Assembly (NCBI GenBank): GCA_030950585.1
Contig: JAUZRG010000068.1
Span: forward strand, 1 to 64,000
Source: Mariprofundaceae bacterium
GTDB taxonomy: Bacteria > Pseudomonadota > Zetaproteobacteria > Mariprofundales > Mariprofundaceae
Direction of reading: 5' to 3'
DNA: 64,000 nucleotides
Position 1 is the stretch's first letter; every line of letters starts with the position of its first letter. A program made the translations under genes and the position numbers. The notes beneath the pieces were generated by a model. That model did no database searches and had not been told where the DNA came from. It was given only the letters and a program-made list of their open reading frames with translations. This document shows positions 8,399 through 15,731 of the stretch, piece after piece.

Positions 8399-9898
8399 AT
8401 GTCTGCAATGGGTGTTGATCAAAATAAAATCAACCTATTTTCCTTTACGGGGAAAATGAAAATTTTACATATGTCTTGGCTGGCATTTTTTATTAGCTTT
8501 ATGGTCTGGTTCAACTTTGCACCGCTGATGGCATCTATTCGTGAAACATTTGGCTTATCCGATCAAGAAGTCAAATTACTGCTGATCTTAAATGTTGCGC
8601 TGACTATTCCTGCTAGAATTATTATCGGTATGCTGGTCGATAAGTATGGGCCAAAAATAACCTTTTCCGTTCTACTCGCATTATCCAGTGTGTTTTGTTT
8701 CTTATTTGCTTTTGCTGAAACTTATGCTGAATTAGCAACCTACCGCTTTTTGCTTGGCTTTGTAGGTGCTGGCTTTGTGATTGGTATTCGCTTGGTCTCT
8801 GAATGGTTCCCTGCTAAACAAGTGGGTACGGCAGAAGGTATTTATGGGGGTTGGGGTAACTTTGGTTCAGCTGCTGCTGCGATGACCTTACCTGTGCTTG
8901 CGCTTTGGATCGGTGGGGATGATGGCTGGAGATGGGCTGTGGCTTCAACCGGTGTCTTGGCTTTGGTTTTTTCATTGGTGTTTTTCTTTTCGGTGAGCAA
9001 CAACCCAAAAGGAACAACCTACTTTCGACCTAAAAATTTAGGTGCGATGGAAGTCTCAAGCAAAGGCGATTTTTATTTATATTGTGCCATGACTGCACCG
9101 TTGTATCTCGCACTGGGTGTTTTGGCTTGGAAAATATCACCTGCTAACTTGAATATTTTCTCAAGTTCAATCACGTATAGTATTTATGCGGCATTGCTTG
9201 GATTATATGTTTATCAAGTGTCACAAATTTTTCGTATCAACAAAGCATTGTTTGCTGTGGATGCTAAGCCTGTGCCAGATATTCATAGTTATAAGTTCAA
9301 ACAAGTCGCAGCTTTAAACTTATCTTATATGATCACCTTTGGTTCTGAGTTGGCGGTTATTTCCATGCTGCCCTTATTTTTCTTTGATACTTTTAGAGAG
9401 ACGGCTGATTTATCTGTTGCACAAGCGGCCTTGATTGCCTCAATCTTTGCAGGCTTAAATTTGATCATGCGTCCAGCGGGTGGTTATTTTAGTGATAAAT
9501 ATGGCCGCAAGAAAATATTAAGTATCACACTTGGTGGTTTGGCGGTGGGTTATTTCTTGATGGGTCAAGTGGATGCCACTTGGTCTATTCCTGCTGCGAT
9601 TGTTGTGATGGTGATTGCTGCATTATTCGTGAATGCGGGTAATGGTGCTGTGTATGCTGTGGTACCTTTGGTCAAACGTCGTCTCACAGGTCAAGTTGCA
9701 GGCACGACGGGTGCGTTTGGGAATGTGGGTGCTGTGACTTTCTTGACGGTACTTTCTTTTGTCTCGCCTCAAATATTTTTCATCACGATTGGCTCGGCTG
9801 CATTGGTGGTCTTTTTGCTGGTGATGTTCTTGCTTGAAGAGCCTAAAGGTTATATGTATGAAGAAAATGAAGATGGCACGATTGAAAAGATTGGGTAA
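8399..9898 (+). CDS. Nitrate/nitrite transporter, MFS NNP family
   Basis: This 499-residue major facilitator protein should import nitrate (and possibly nitrite) for the assimilatory enzymes encoded divergently. It shows about 12 hydrophobic segments, the NNP-family glycine-rich signature (GFVGAGFVIGIRLVSEWFP, in the first half) and a related repeat in the second half (NAGNGAVYAVVPLVKRR). Membrane-embedded arginines expected for nitrate binding are seen in PARIIIGMLVDKYG near residue 73 and in LIMRPAGGYFSDKYG. An in-frame ATG exists at 8321, but it lies inside the sigma-54 promoter and has no ribosome binding site. The ATG at 8399 has AGGAG 8 bases upstream and is chosen. It is NarK/NasA-like, and the exact symbol is not assigned. 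Confidence 0.9.
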   Translation: MSAMGVDQNKINLFSFTGKMKILHMSWLAFFISFMVWFNFAPLMASIRETFGLSDQEVKLLLILNVALTIPARIIIGMLVDKYGPKITFSVLLALSSVFCFLFAFAETYAELATYRFLLGFVGAGFVIGIRLVSEWFPAKQVGTAEGIYGGWGNFGSAAAAMTLPVLALWIGGDDGWRWAVASTGVLALVFSLVFFFSVSNNPKGTTYFRPKNLGAMEVSSKGDFYLYCAMTAPLYLALGVLAWKISPANLNIFSSSITYSIYAALLGLYVYQVSQIFRINKALFAVDAKPVPDIHSYKFKQVAALNLSYMITFGSELAVISMLPLFFFDTFRETADLSVAQAALIASIFAGLNLIMRPAGGYFSDKYGRKKILSITLGGLAVGYFLMGQVDATWSIPAAIVVMVIAALFVNAGNGAVYAVVPLVKRRLTGQVAGTTGAFGNVGAVTFLTVLSFVSPQIFFITIGSAALVVFLLVMFLLEEPKGYMYEENEDGTIEKIG

Positions 9899-9982
9899 CT
9901 ACTCAGCCATACAAAAAAACAAAAAGTTTCTTTAATGTGTTTTTAAAAAGGAGTCTTTCCTTTAAAAACAATGACTTATTAT

Positions 9983-10124
9983 GGATAAGTGTAACTTCTC
10001 ATAAAGTGCAGGTAAGGAACAGAGTCTGAAAAATATAAAGTCTTTATGTTTTATAGACTTACATTTTTTATGTCGGCTATGATCATGCCATTTACCTACA
10101 CTTTATGAGAAGTTACGGATAAGT
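9983..10124. mobile_element. Miniature inverted-repeat element with 8-bp duplication
   Basis: A 126-bp element (9991-10116) is bounded by 25-bp inverted repeats (9991-10015 and 10092-10116) that differ at one base, starting GTAACTTCTCATAAAGTG. It is flanked on both sides by the 8-bp direct repeat GGATAAGT (9983-9990 and 10117-10124), a target-site duplication. The interior has no reading frame and contains a smaller hairpin (TAAAGTC/GACTTA region). This is the signature of a non-autonomous miniature transposable element. An 8-bp duplication is known in IS1595, IS1 and ISL3 families, and the family was not determined. Confidence 0.8.
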
Positions 10125-10152
10125 AGTTACAAAATAACATACCAAGAAAGCG

Positions 10153-10344
10153 TTACTCCATTTGATCTTGCTTCTTTTTTTCAATATCAGCGATTTGTGC
10201 TTTGAGTGCTTTTGCTTTCTGAAGAGCTTGTAGTTGTTTGTCGATCATGACTTTTCCTGGATTGTTATCTTGGCTTTGGCTATCACAGCCTGAAATGCCG
10301 AGAAGGCAAATGATGAAGAAGATATGGCTTATTTTAAAGATCAT
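10153..10344 (-). CDS. Small lipoprotein with helical tail
   Basis: A 63-residue protein with a hydrophobic signal segment (MIFKISHIFFIICLLG) and a lipobox ending ISGC, so it is probably lipid-anchored after cleavage before Cys20. The mature part is about 44 residues of charged, Lys/Gln-rich sequence likely to form a helix or coiled coil (LQALQKAKALKAQIADIEKK). Its ATG lies 11 bases inside the 3' end of the upstream aminotransferase gene, so it is co-transcribed and perhaps translationally coupled. A longer in-frame start exists at 10407 but would remove the signal peptide from the N-terminus. I do not recognise the family. Confidence 0.6.
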   Translation of the reverse strand: MIFKISHIFFIICLLGISGCDSQSQDNNPGKVMIDKQLQALQKAKALKAQIADIEKKKQDQME

Positions 10345-11539
10345 GGTTGGACATCCTTGGTTGAGAGTAGACTTTGTGTGCTGCTGAGAGTGCGACACCT
10401 CGGTCAATAGGTGCGTTCATCCGACTGAAAACATCCTCTAGCGCGGCTAAGCATTTGAGAACATTTTCTTGGCGACAAGCATAGCCCATCAAACCAATGC
10501 GCCAAACTTTAGCTGCCATTGACTCTAAACCAGCACCAATTTCTAAGCTATAGTCTTGTAGTAAGGCTTGGCGTAGTGCGTTGTCATCCACACCTTTAGG
10601 AATGCAAACAGCGTTGAGTTGGGCTAAACGCTCACCTTCTGGAACGACAAAGTTTAAGCCCATCGCTTCTAAACCAGAGCGCAAAGCGTGGTGATGGTGT
10701 GCATGCCGTGCCCATGCTTTTTCTAGGCTTTCCTTTTGAAGGATAAGTAAGGCTTCGTGTAGTGCGTAAAGTGAATTGACAGGTGCGGTATGATGATAAG
10801 CGCGTTTGTTCTCACTTCCCCAGTAAGCCATAATGAGATTTAAATCGAGGAACCAGCTTTGTACTTTTGTTTTTCGGTGTTTAATTTTTTGTTGTGCAGC
10901 TTCTGAAAAGCTGACCGGGGATAAGCCCGGTGTGCAGGATAAACATTTTTGTGTACCTGCATAAACAGCATCAATGCCCCATGCATCGACATAGAGTTTT
11001 GAACCGCCCAATGAAGTCACAGCATCGACGATAGTCAGGCAATCATATGATTTGGCTAAGGCGACCAGTGTTTTGGCATCAGATAAAACACCTGTGGAGG
11101 TTTCTGCATGAACAAAGGCCACAATCTTGGCTTGTGGATTGACTTTGAGGCTTTCTTCTAACTGATTGGCATCAATGGCGCGACCCCATGTGCTTTGCAC
11201 CATGATAGCAACGCCGCCACAACGCTCCACATTTTCTTTCATCCGACCACCAAATACACCATTTTGGCATATGATGATGTGATCACCTGTTTCAATCAGG
11301 TTGGCAAAACAGCATTCCATGCCAGCTGAACCGGGAGCTGATAGGGGTATGGTTAAGGTGTTTTTTGTTTGAAAAGCATATTGAAGCATGGTTTTTATTT
11401 CATCCATCAAGGAGATGAAAAGTGGGTCTAAATGTCCAATCGTTGGGCGGCTCATAGCTGCTAAAACACGCGGCTCAACATCAGAAGGACCAGGCCCCAT
11501 GAGGGTCCGTTGTGGTGGGTAAAAAGAAGAAATAGTCAT
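10334..11539 (-). CDS. Class V aminotransferase, alanine-glyoxylate/serine-pyruvate type
   Basis: A 401-residue PLP enzyme of the alanine-glyoxylate aminotransferase family. The N-terminal motif LMGPGPSDVEPRVL and the lysine motif YAGTQKCLSCTPG (Schiff-base Lys) are characteristic and close to eukaryotic AGXT. Likely reactions are alanine or serine plus glyoxylate to pyruvate or hydroxypyruvate plus glycine. The start is set at the ATG at 11539, giving MTISSFYPPQRTL. The frame continues 20 residues further upstream to 11599 but with poor family fit. A second, more distant class V enzyme is encoded at 39509-40669, so the two probably have separate roles in glyoxylate disposal and serine synthesis (inference). 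Confidence 0.82.
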   Translation of the reverse strand: MTISSFYPPQRTLMGPGPSDVEPRVLAAMSRPTIGHLDPLFISLMDEIKTMLQYAFQTKNTLTIPLSAPGSAGMECCFANLIETGDHIIICQNGVFGGRMKENVERCGGVAIMVQSTWGRAIDANQLEESLKVNPQAKIVAFVHAETSTGVLSDAKTLVALAKSYDCLTIVDAVTSLGGSKLYVDAWGIDAVYAGTQKCLSCTPGLSPVSFSEAAQQKIKHRKTKVQSWFLDLNLIMAYWGSENKRAYHHTAPVNSLYALHEALLILQKESLEKAWARHAHHHHALRSGLEAMGLNFVVPEGERLAQLNAVCIPKGVDDNALRQALLQDYSLEIGAGLESMAAKVWRIGLMGYACRQENVLKCLAALEDVFSRMNAPIDRGVALSAAHKVYSQPRMSNHDL

Positions 11540-11621
11540 AGGTTTCCAAAATAAAAAAGTTGGTTTGTGGTTGGTTTTCTTCTGGGTATAAATGATCAAG
11601 CGTATCGCGTTGTAAGGGTTA

Positions 11622-12311
11622 TTAATCCAGTTTCATGCGTAATGTCTCTAAAGAAATAATATCGACAGCGATTTCACCGCGTTTCTTTTCAGCAATCAAA
11701 ACTTTTTTATTTTTAAGTGAGCTAATAGCGCGTGAAATGGTTTCACGGCTTGTTGAAAGTTGGTCAGCAATGATTTGGTGCGTGGGTATCTTAATGACGC
11801 ATAAGCCTGTTTTGTTTTGTATGCCAGCATCTTTACAGCGGTCTAATAAGTAAACATAAAGACGATGAGGTACATCCATCGTGCTGATGCGTTCTAATAC
11901 TTGGCTGGTACGACGCAAGCGGCTAACAATTTCATTCATGATTTTTAGCATGATATGAGAGTTTTCAAGCATTAACTTTTGAAAGTCTGCACGGCGAATC
12001 ATCGCTAATTCAGTGGATTCTAAGGTGCTGACGGTGGCCGAACGTGGTTGTTCATCAAGCAAAGAAAGTTCACCAAACATTTCACCTTGTTCAAGTATAG
12101 ATAAAATGACTTCACGACCATCTTTGGTGTAATAGGAGACTTTAACGGAGCCTTTTAGAATAATGAAAAGTCGATCACCCTTTTCGCCTTCTTCAACAAT
12201 TAAAGTTTGCTTGGGTTCTCTTTTTATTTTAAGAATAGCTGCAATAGATTGGAGTTCGTGTAGGTTAAGCTCAGAGAAAAGAGATGCTTGTTGTAAAATA
12301 TTTATCAGCAT
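11622..12311 (-). CDS. Crp/Fnr-family transcriptional regulator
   Basis: A 229-residue regulator with an N-terminal cyclic-nucleotide-binding beta barrel (EGEKGDRLFIILKGSVKV, GEMFGELSLLDEQPRSAT, with the phosphate-binding GELSLLDEQPRSA cassette), a dimerisation helix and a C-terminal winged helix with recognition segment TSRETISRAISSLKNK. No N-terminal cysteine cluster is present, so it is not an oxygen-sensing Fnr. The conserved GE...RSA motif makes cAMP or c-di-GMP-type nucleotide binding plausible. An upstream in-frame extension to 12419 runs antisense through the tRNA-Leu gene and is an artefact, so the ATG at 12311 is used. It lies 82 bp upstream of, and in the same direction as, the aminotransferase. 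Confidence 0.88.
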   Translation of the reverse strand: MLINILQQASLFSELNLHELQSIAAILKIKREPKQTLIVEEGEKGDRLFIILKGSVKVSYYTKDGREVILSILEQGEMFGELSLLDEQPRSATVSTLESTELAMIRRADFQKLMLENSHIMLKIMNEIVSRLRRTSQVLERISTMDVPHRLYVYLLDRCKDAGIQNKTGLCVIKIPTHQIIADQLSTSRETISRAISSLKNKKVLIAEKKRGEIAVDIISLETLRMKLD

Positions 12312-12338
12312 CAATAACCACCTATATTCTATAGTTTG

Positions 12339-12425
12339 TGGTACCGGGAGCGGGACTCGAACCCGCACAGTCGTAAAACCGAGGGATTTTAAGTCCCTTG
12401 CGTCTACCAATTCCGCCATCCCGGC
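12339..12425 (-). tRNA. tRNA-Leu (UAA)
   Basis: The minus strand reads GCCGGGATGGCGGAATTGG at the 5' end, has an anticodon stem AGGGA/TCCCT enclosing the loop CTTAAAA (anticodon UAA), a long class II variable arm, the T arm GCGGG-TTCGAGT-CCCGC and an acceptor strand TCCCGGT followed by an encoded A-CCA. The length of 87 bases including CCA fits tRNA-Leu. Confidence 0.96.
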
Positions 12426-12467
12426 TTTTTAAAACTTATAGCGCTGAGGCCGAAGTCTACGAAGAAA

Positions 12468-12705
12468 AAAAAAGGATGCAAGCAATTAAAATGAAGGTCG
12501 TAGAACACGTGTCGTATTAATCGTTTAAATCATTGGTTTTTTTGGGTTTTGTTTGTATGGTGGGAATGTTTGCAAGTGTCATTGTGATGGTTGTAATCTT
12601 TTTTAAAAAAAGGATGATCAATCCTTTGTTGCATCCTTTTTTGAACATTATGGGTGAATGTTCTGTTAAATAAAAGACTTGTGAAATTCACTTTAAAAAA
12701 GGATT
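12468..12705. promoter_or_regulatory. Upstream region of porin with repeated AAAAAAGGAT motif
   Basis: The 342-bp gap between the tRNA gene and the porin start contains the motif AAAAAAGGAT four times: at about 12468-12478, 12606-12616, inverted at 12632-12642, and at 12695-12705. The two middle copies form an 11-bp inverted repeat (AAAAAAGGATG/CATCCTTTTTT) with a 15-base spacer, which could be an operator or a terminator. No protein-coding frame is seen. Regulation of the porin is inferred from position alone. Confidence 0.35.
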
Positions 12706-12767
12706 GTTCGTTACTTGAATTTGATAAAGACTTTTTATTTTAGATGAAGGGAAGGAGCAAAGTCCGT

Positions 12768-13940
12768 ATGTTAAAGAAAATGTTATGGGTGGCATCGTTG
12801 TTATGGGTGCCAACACTGGGGATGGCTAGTGATTTTGAATATGAACTAGGTACGACCATTATTGCACAGTCACCTAATAAAGCAAAAGCGTTGATGGATA
12901 AGAGTGCAACAGCAAGTGTTGATGTACTTGTGGATTGGTCTTTTGGTACTGCTGGAACCTTGCATGCGTATGTAGAAGCTTCCACACAGGCAGATATTAC
13001 CGCCAATACCTTGGTGGCTGGTTCCAATATGGATGCGGGAACTGCCTTGAATAAAAAAGGTAAAGGTCGTGTGCAAATCTCAGAATTGTTCTATTCGTAT
13101 AACTTTGCAGATGATGATGCTGGACCAACGCTTTCAGCAGGTGTAATCTTGTTGCAAGGCTTTGCCGATGAAACTGAAATCTCAAATGCTGAGCAAACAC
13201 ACTTTATTGCTGCGCCGCTTGTGAATAACTCAAGCATTCCTTTTCCTGATTATACCCCTGCCATTGTGTTGTCTTCGGATGATAAGGATGTGGCATGGCG
13301 TGTGATGGTCGCCAATGCTTATGGTTTGGCAGATAATGCTAATATGGATTATGCTGATTTGTTTAAGTTCTCAAATGGTGCAGGCACGCCAAGTAAAGGC
13401 TTGTTTTCTTTGGCTCAAATGAGGTTATCACTGGATGATGATACGAGCATTGCCATCGGTGCATGGGTGAGTACAAAAGAGTTAGCCCGTCACACAGGTG
13501 CGGGAACCAAACAAGGTGCAGTCGGTTCTTATATTAATGTTGATAGTGTGATTACAGAAAGCATTTTATGGTCAGGTCGTTTGGGTTATACCAGTTCTAA
13601 AGAAACCATGGAAGTCGTTTCCTTTGCTTCTGTTGCGTTTAATTACCAATATAATGATGAATTTACGGTTGGTTTGGGAACTGCATACCACGGTTTATCA
13701 AATGAATTTCGCAATACCTTTGTGGCTCCAAATGTTGGTGCAAACCCCATTGTGCTTGAACTGTATGCCAGCTGGCAGATCACGGACTGGGTTTCTGTGA
13801 TGCCTGATATTCAATACTGGCGTAATCCTAATAACTTATCAGCGTCTGCTGTGGGTACAGTTTCTAAAAGTGCGGTGGTTTATGGGCTACGCTTGCAGTT
13901 CGGTTATATACCTAAGACTCATGTTATTGATGAGAGTTAA
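12768..13940 (+). CDS. Outer-membrane porin-like protein
   Basis: A 390-residue secreted protein with a clear signal peptide (MLKKMLWVASLLWVPTLGMAS). The rest is rich in alternating aromatic/polar strands, with repeated patterns such as VSFASVAFNYQYNDEFTVGLGTAYHGL and a C-terminal stretch QIQYWRNPNN-like (DIQYWRNPNNL) and YGLRLQFGY, as in OprB-type carbohydrate-selective or related beta-barrel porins. The ATG at 12768 has GGAAGGAG about 12 bases upstream. The in-frame ATG at 12744 has no ribosome binding site. The gene is monocistronic and ends 30 bp before a strong terminator. The substrate is unknown, and family assignment beyond outer-membrane beta barrel is tentative. Confidence 0.72.
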   Translation: MLKKMLWVASLLWVPTLGMASDFEYELGTTIIAQSPNKAKALMDKSATASVDVLVDWSFGTAGTLHAYVEASTQADITANTLVAGSNMDAGTALNKKGKGRVQISELFYSYNFADDDAGPTLSAGVILLQGFADETEISNAEQTHFIAAPLVNNSSIPFPDYTPAIVLSSDDKDVAWRVMVANAYGLADNANMDYADLFKFSNGAGTPSKGLFSLAQMRLSLDDDTSIAIGAWVSTKELARHTGAGTKQGAVGSYINVDSVITESILWSGRLGYTSSKETMEVVSFASVAFNYQYNDEFTVGLGTAYHGLSNEFRNTFVAPNVGANPIVLELYASWQITDWVSVMPDIQYWRNPNNLSASAVGTVSKSAVVYGLRLQFGYIPKTHVIDES

Positions 13941-13969
13941 AGGCTATTCTTGCATAAAAGTATAACATT

Positions 13970-14000
13970 AAAGGGTGAAGCATTGCTTCACCCTTTTTTT
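13970..14000 (+). terminator. Rho-independent terminator after porin gene
   Basis: AAAGGGTGAAGC ATT GCTTCACCCTTTTTTT is an inverted repeat with an 8-9 bp GC-containing stem followed by seven T residues on the plus strand. It also has an A-run on the other side, so it may serve the convergent gene at 13999-15612 as well. Confidence 0.9.
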
Positions 14001-15612
14001 ATGGCTGAATGTTGTTACTGTGCCAAAACTCAGACTGATAAGAGATGCCTGCGGCTGCTTCTGAATCAATGCCTTGAATGCGCTTGTGAATGAGCGTTAA
14101 ACTGTATGGTGCATATAAAAAAACCATAGGCGCATCTTGGTAGATCTCTTTTTGCATGAGGTCATACCATTGTTTTCGTTCTTTTAAATCAAAGGTTTTG
14201 GTGGCTTGTGTTAAGGCTTCATCAACCACTTTGTTTTGATAACTAAGAAAGTTGAATTGTCTTTCGTCCATTTGGGATGAATGCCAAATGGAAAATTGAT
14301 CAGGTTCAGGAGACATGCTCCAGCCTAAGATGACAGCTTCAAATTTGCGTTTATTAATGAAGTTTGCAATGAATGCAGACCATTCGACCAAACGTATTTT
14401 TACATGAATACCGATTTTTTTTAAGCGATACTGGATAATAGTTGCAGTGTCGGAGCGTGGTTTATTGCCGTTATTGGTTAAAATGGTGAAACTAAAATCC
14501 TGACCATCCTTATCTAAGAACCCATCATGATCATGATCTTTCCACCCAGCTTCTGCCAATAACTTTTTGGCCAACTCAGGTTGGTAAGATCGTGGTTTTA
14601 ATTGTTGATTGACCCAGTAGGTTCCTGGTTTGTATGGCGTGGCAATCACTTTTCCTTGCCCAAGCAAGACCCCTTGGACTATTTCTTTGCGGTTGATGGC
14701 GTAGGTAATGGCTTGACGGACTTTTTTATCTTTGAATAAAGGGTGGGTAAGGTTAAAGCCCATATAAGTATAGTTAAATCCTAATGATTTAAATATTTGA
14801 TAGTCCTCTTGCAGCTTTGGGCGACGAGGTACAATAAAGTCTTGTTGGTGTGGTGTGATGCCCATCATGTCCAAATGACCTGCTGATAGTTCTAAAAACT
14901 GAGTCGCTTGATCAGGTATCACACGTACAATACGGTTAGATAACCAGATATTACCATCAAAGTAATGCGGATTGGCTTGTAGTGTTATTTGTTGTTGTGC
15001 TCTCCATTTCTTCAAAAAATAGGGACCTAATGTTGCTTTCGGATGGCGGCCTAGCGATGTTTTCATGATTTTTTCATGTAAGAAAATATGCTTAGGTAAA
15101 ATGGCTAAACTAGCCCAGCTCGAAAGGGCGGGGGAATAAGGCTCCTTATAGTGGACAATAAAAGTATAGGGATCAGGCGTTTCAAAAGATGTTATTTTCT
15201 CATAATCTGATCTATAAGGGCTTTGCGTATAGGGGTCTTGAATGAGTTTTAAGGTAAATGCACAGTCAGCAGAGCTAAAGGCTTGGCCGTCACTCCATGA
15301 AATATCCTTGCGTAGTTCAAAGCGAATGCTTAAATTGTCGTCGCTAATATGCCAAGCTGTGCTAAGCTTGTTTTTCATATTGAGATTACGATCATACTCT
15401 AATAAGGGTAGATATAAAAAAGAAGAAATAGAATGGCTTGGACTATCGCCAGCCAACATAGGAATTAAGGTGCTGGCATCTGCTATGCTGGCAGAGACTA
15501 AAGTGTCGCCAGGTTGAGGGTTAAATCTCGGCTGTGTCGGTTCTTCACTAGCCAAAGCTGTTGATATATGAATGAATGAAAAGGTGAAAAAGCAAAGAAA
15601 AGATGGATGCAT
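13999..15612 (-). CDS. Extracellular solute-binding protein, peptide ABC transporter family 5
   Basis: A protein of about 537 residues of the SBP_bac_5 (DppA/OppA/NikA) family. Visible family features are the N-terminal signal sequence (MHPSFLCFFTFSFIHISTALA), DTLVSASIADASTLIP, the LRKDISWSDGQAFSSADCAF motif and VRQAITYAINRKEIVQGVL near the middle. It should bind peptides or a similar ligand in the periplasm and deliver it to an ABC permease. No permease or ATPase gene is in the window, so it is an orphan. The frame extends to 15696, but the ATG at 15612 gives a normal signal peptide. Neither start has a clear ribosome binding site. Confidence 0.82.
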   Translation of the reverse strand: MHPSFLCFFTFSFIHISTALASEEPTQPRFNPQPGDTLVSASIADASTLIPMLAGDSPSHSISSFLYLPLLEYDRNLNMKNKLSTAWHISDDNLSIRFELRKDISWSDGQAFSSADCAFTLKLIQDPYTQSPYRSDYEKITSFETPDPYTFIVHYKEPYSPALSSWASLAILPKHIFLHEKIMKTSLGRHPKATLGPYFLKKWRAQQQITLQANPHYFDGNIWLSNRIVRVIPDQATQFLELSAGHLDMMGITPHQQDFIVPRRPKLQEDYQIFKSLGFNYTYMGFNLTHPLFKDKKVRQAITYAINRKEIVQGVLLGQGKVIATPYKPGTYWVNQQLKPRSYQPELAKKLLAEAGWKDHDHDGFLDKDGQDFSFTILTNNGNKPRSDTATIIQYRLKKIGIHVKIRLVEWSAFIANFINKRKFEAVILGWSMSPEPDQFSIWHSSQMDERQFNFLSYQNKVVDEALTQATKTFDLKERKQWYDLMQKEIYQDAPMVFLYAPYSLTLIHKRIQGIDSEAAAGISYQSEFWHSNNIQP

Positions 15613-15731
15613 ATGGGGGGCCTGTGTTAGAGAAGTTAGAAATAAATTTACTTTATAAAATGTCAGTGCAATGATTGCATATGTTACTTTTTGCAACGAT
15701 ATCCTTATGATAGATTCAGGTAAAGCATAGA

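Noticed and set aside
12312-12419. N-terminal extension of the Crp-family protein (MAELVDARDLKSLG...)
   Set aside because: It is the antisense reading of tRNA-Leu and is a well-known false extension. The real start is the ATG at 12311.
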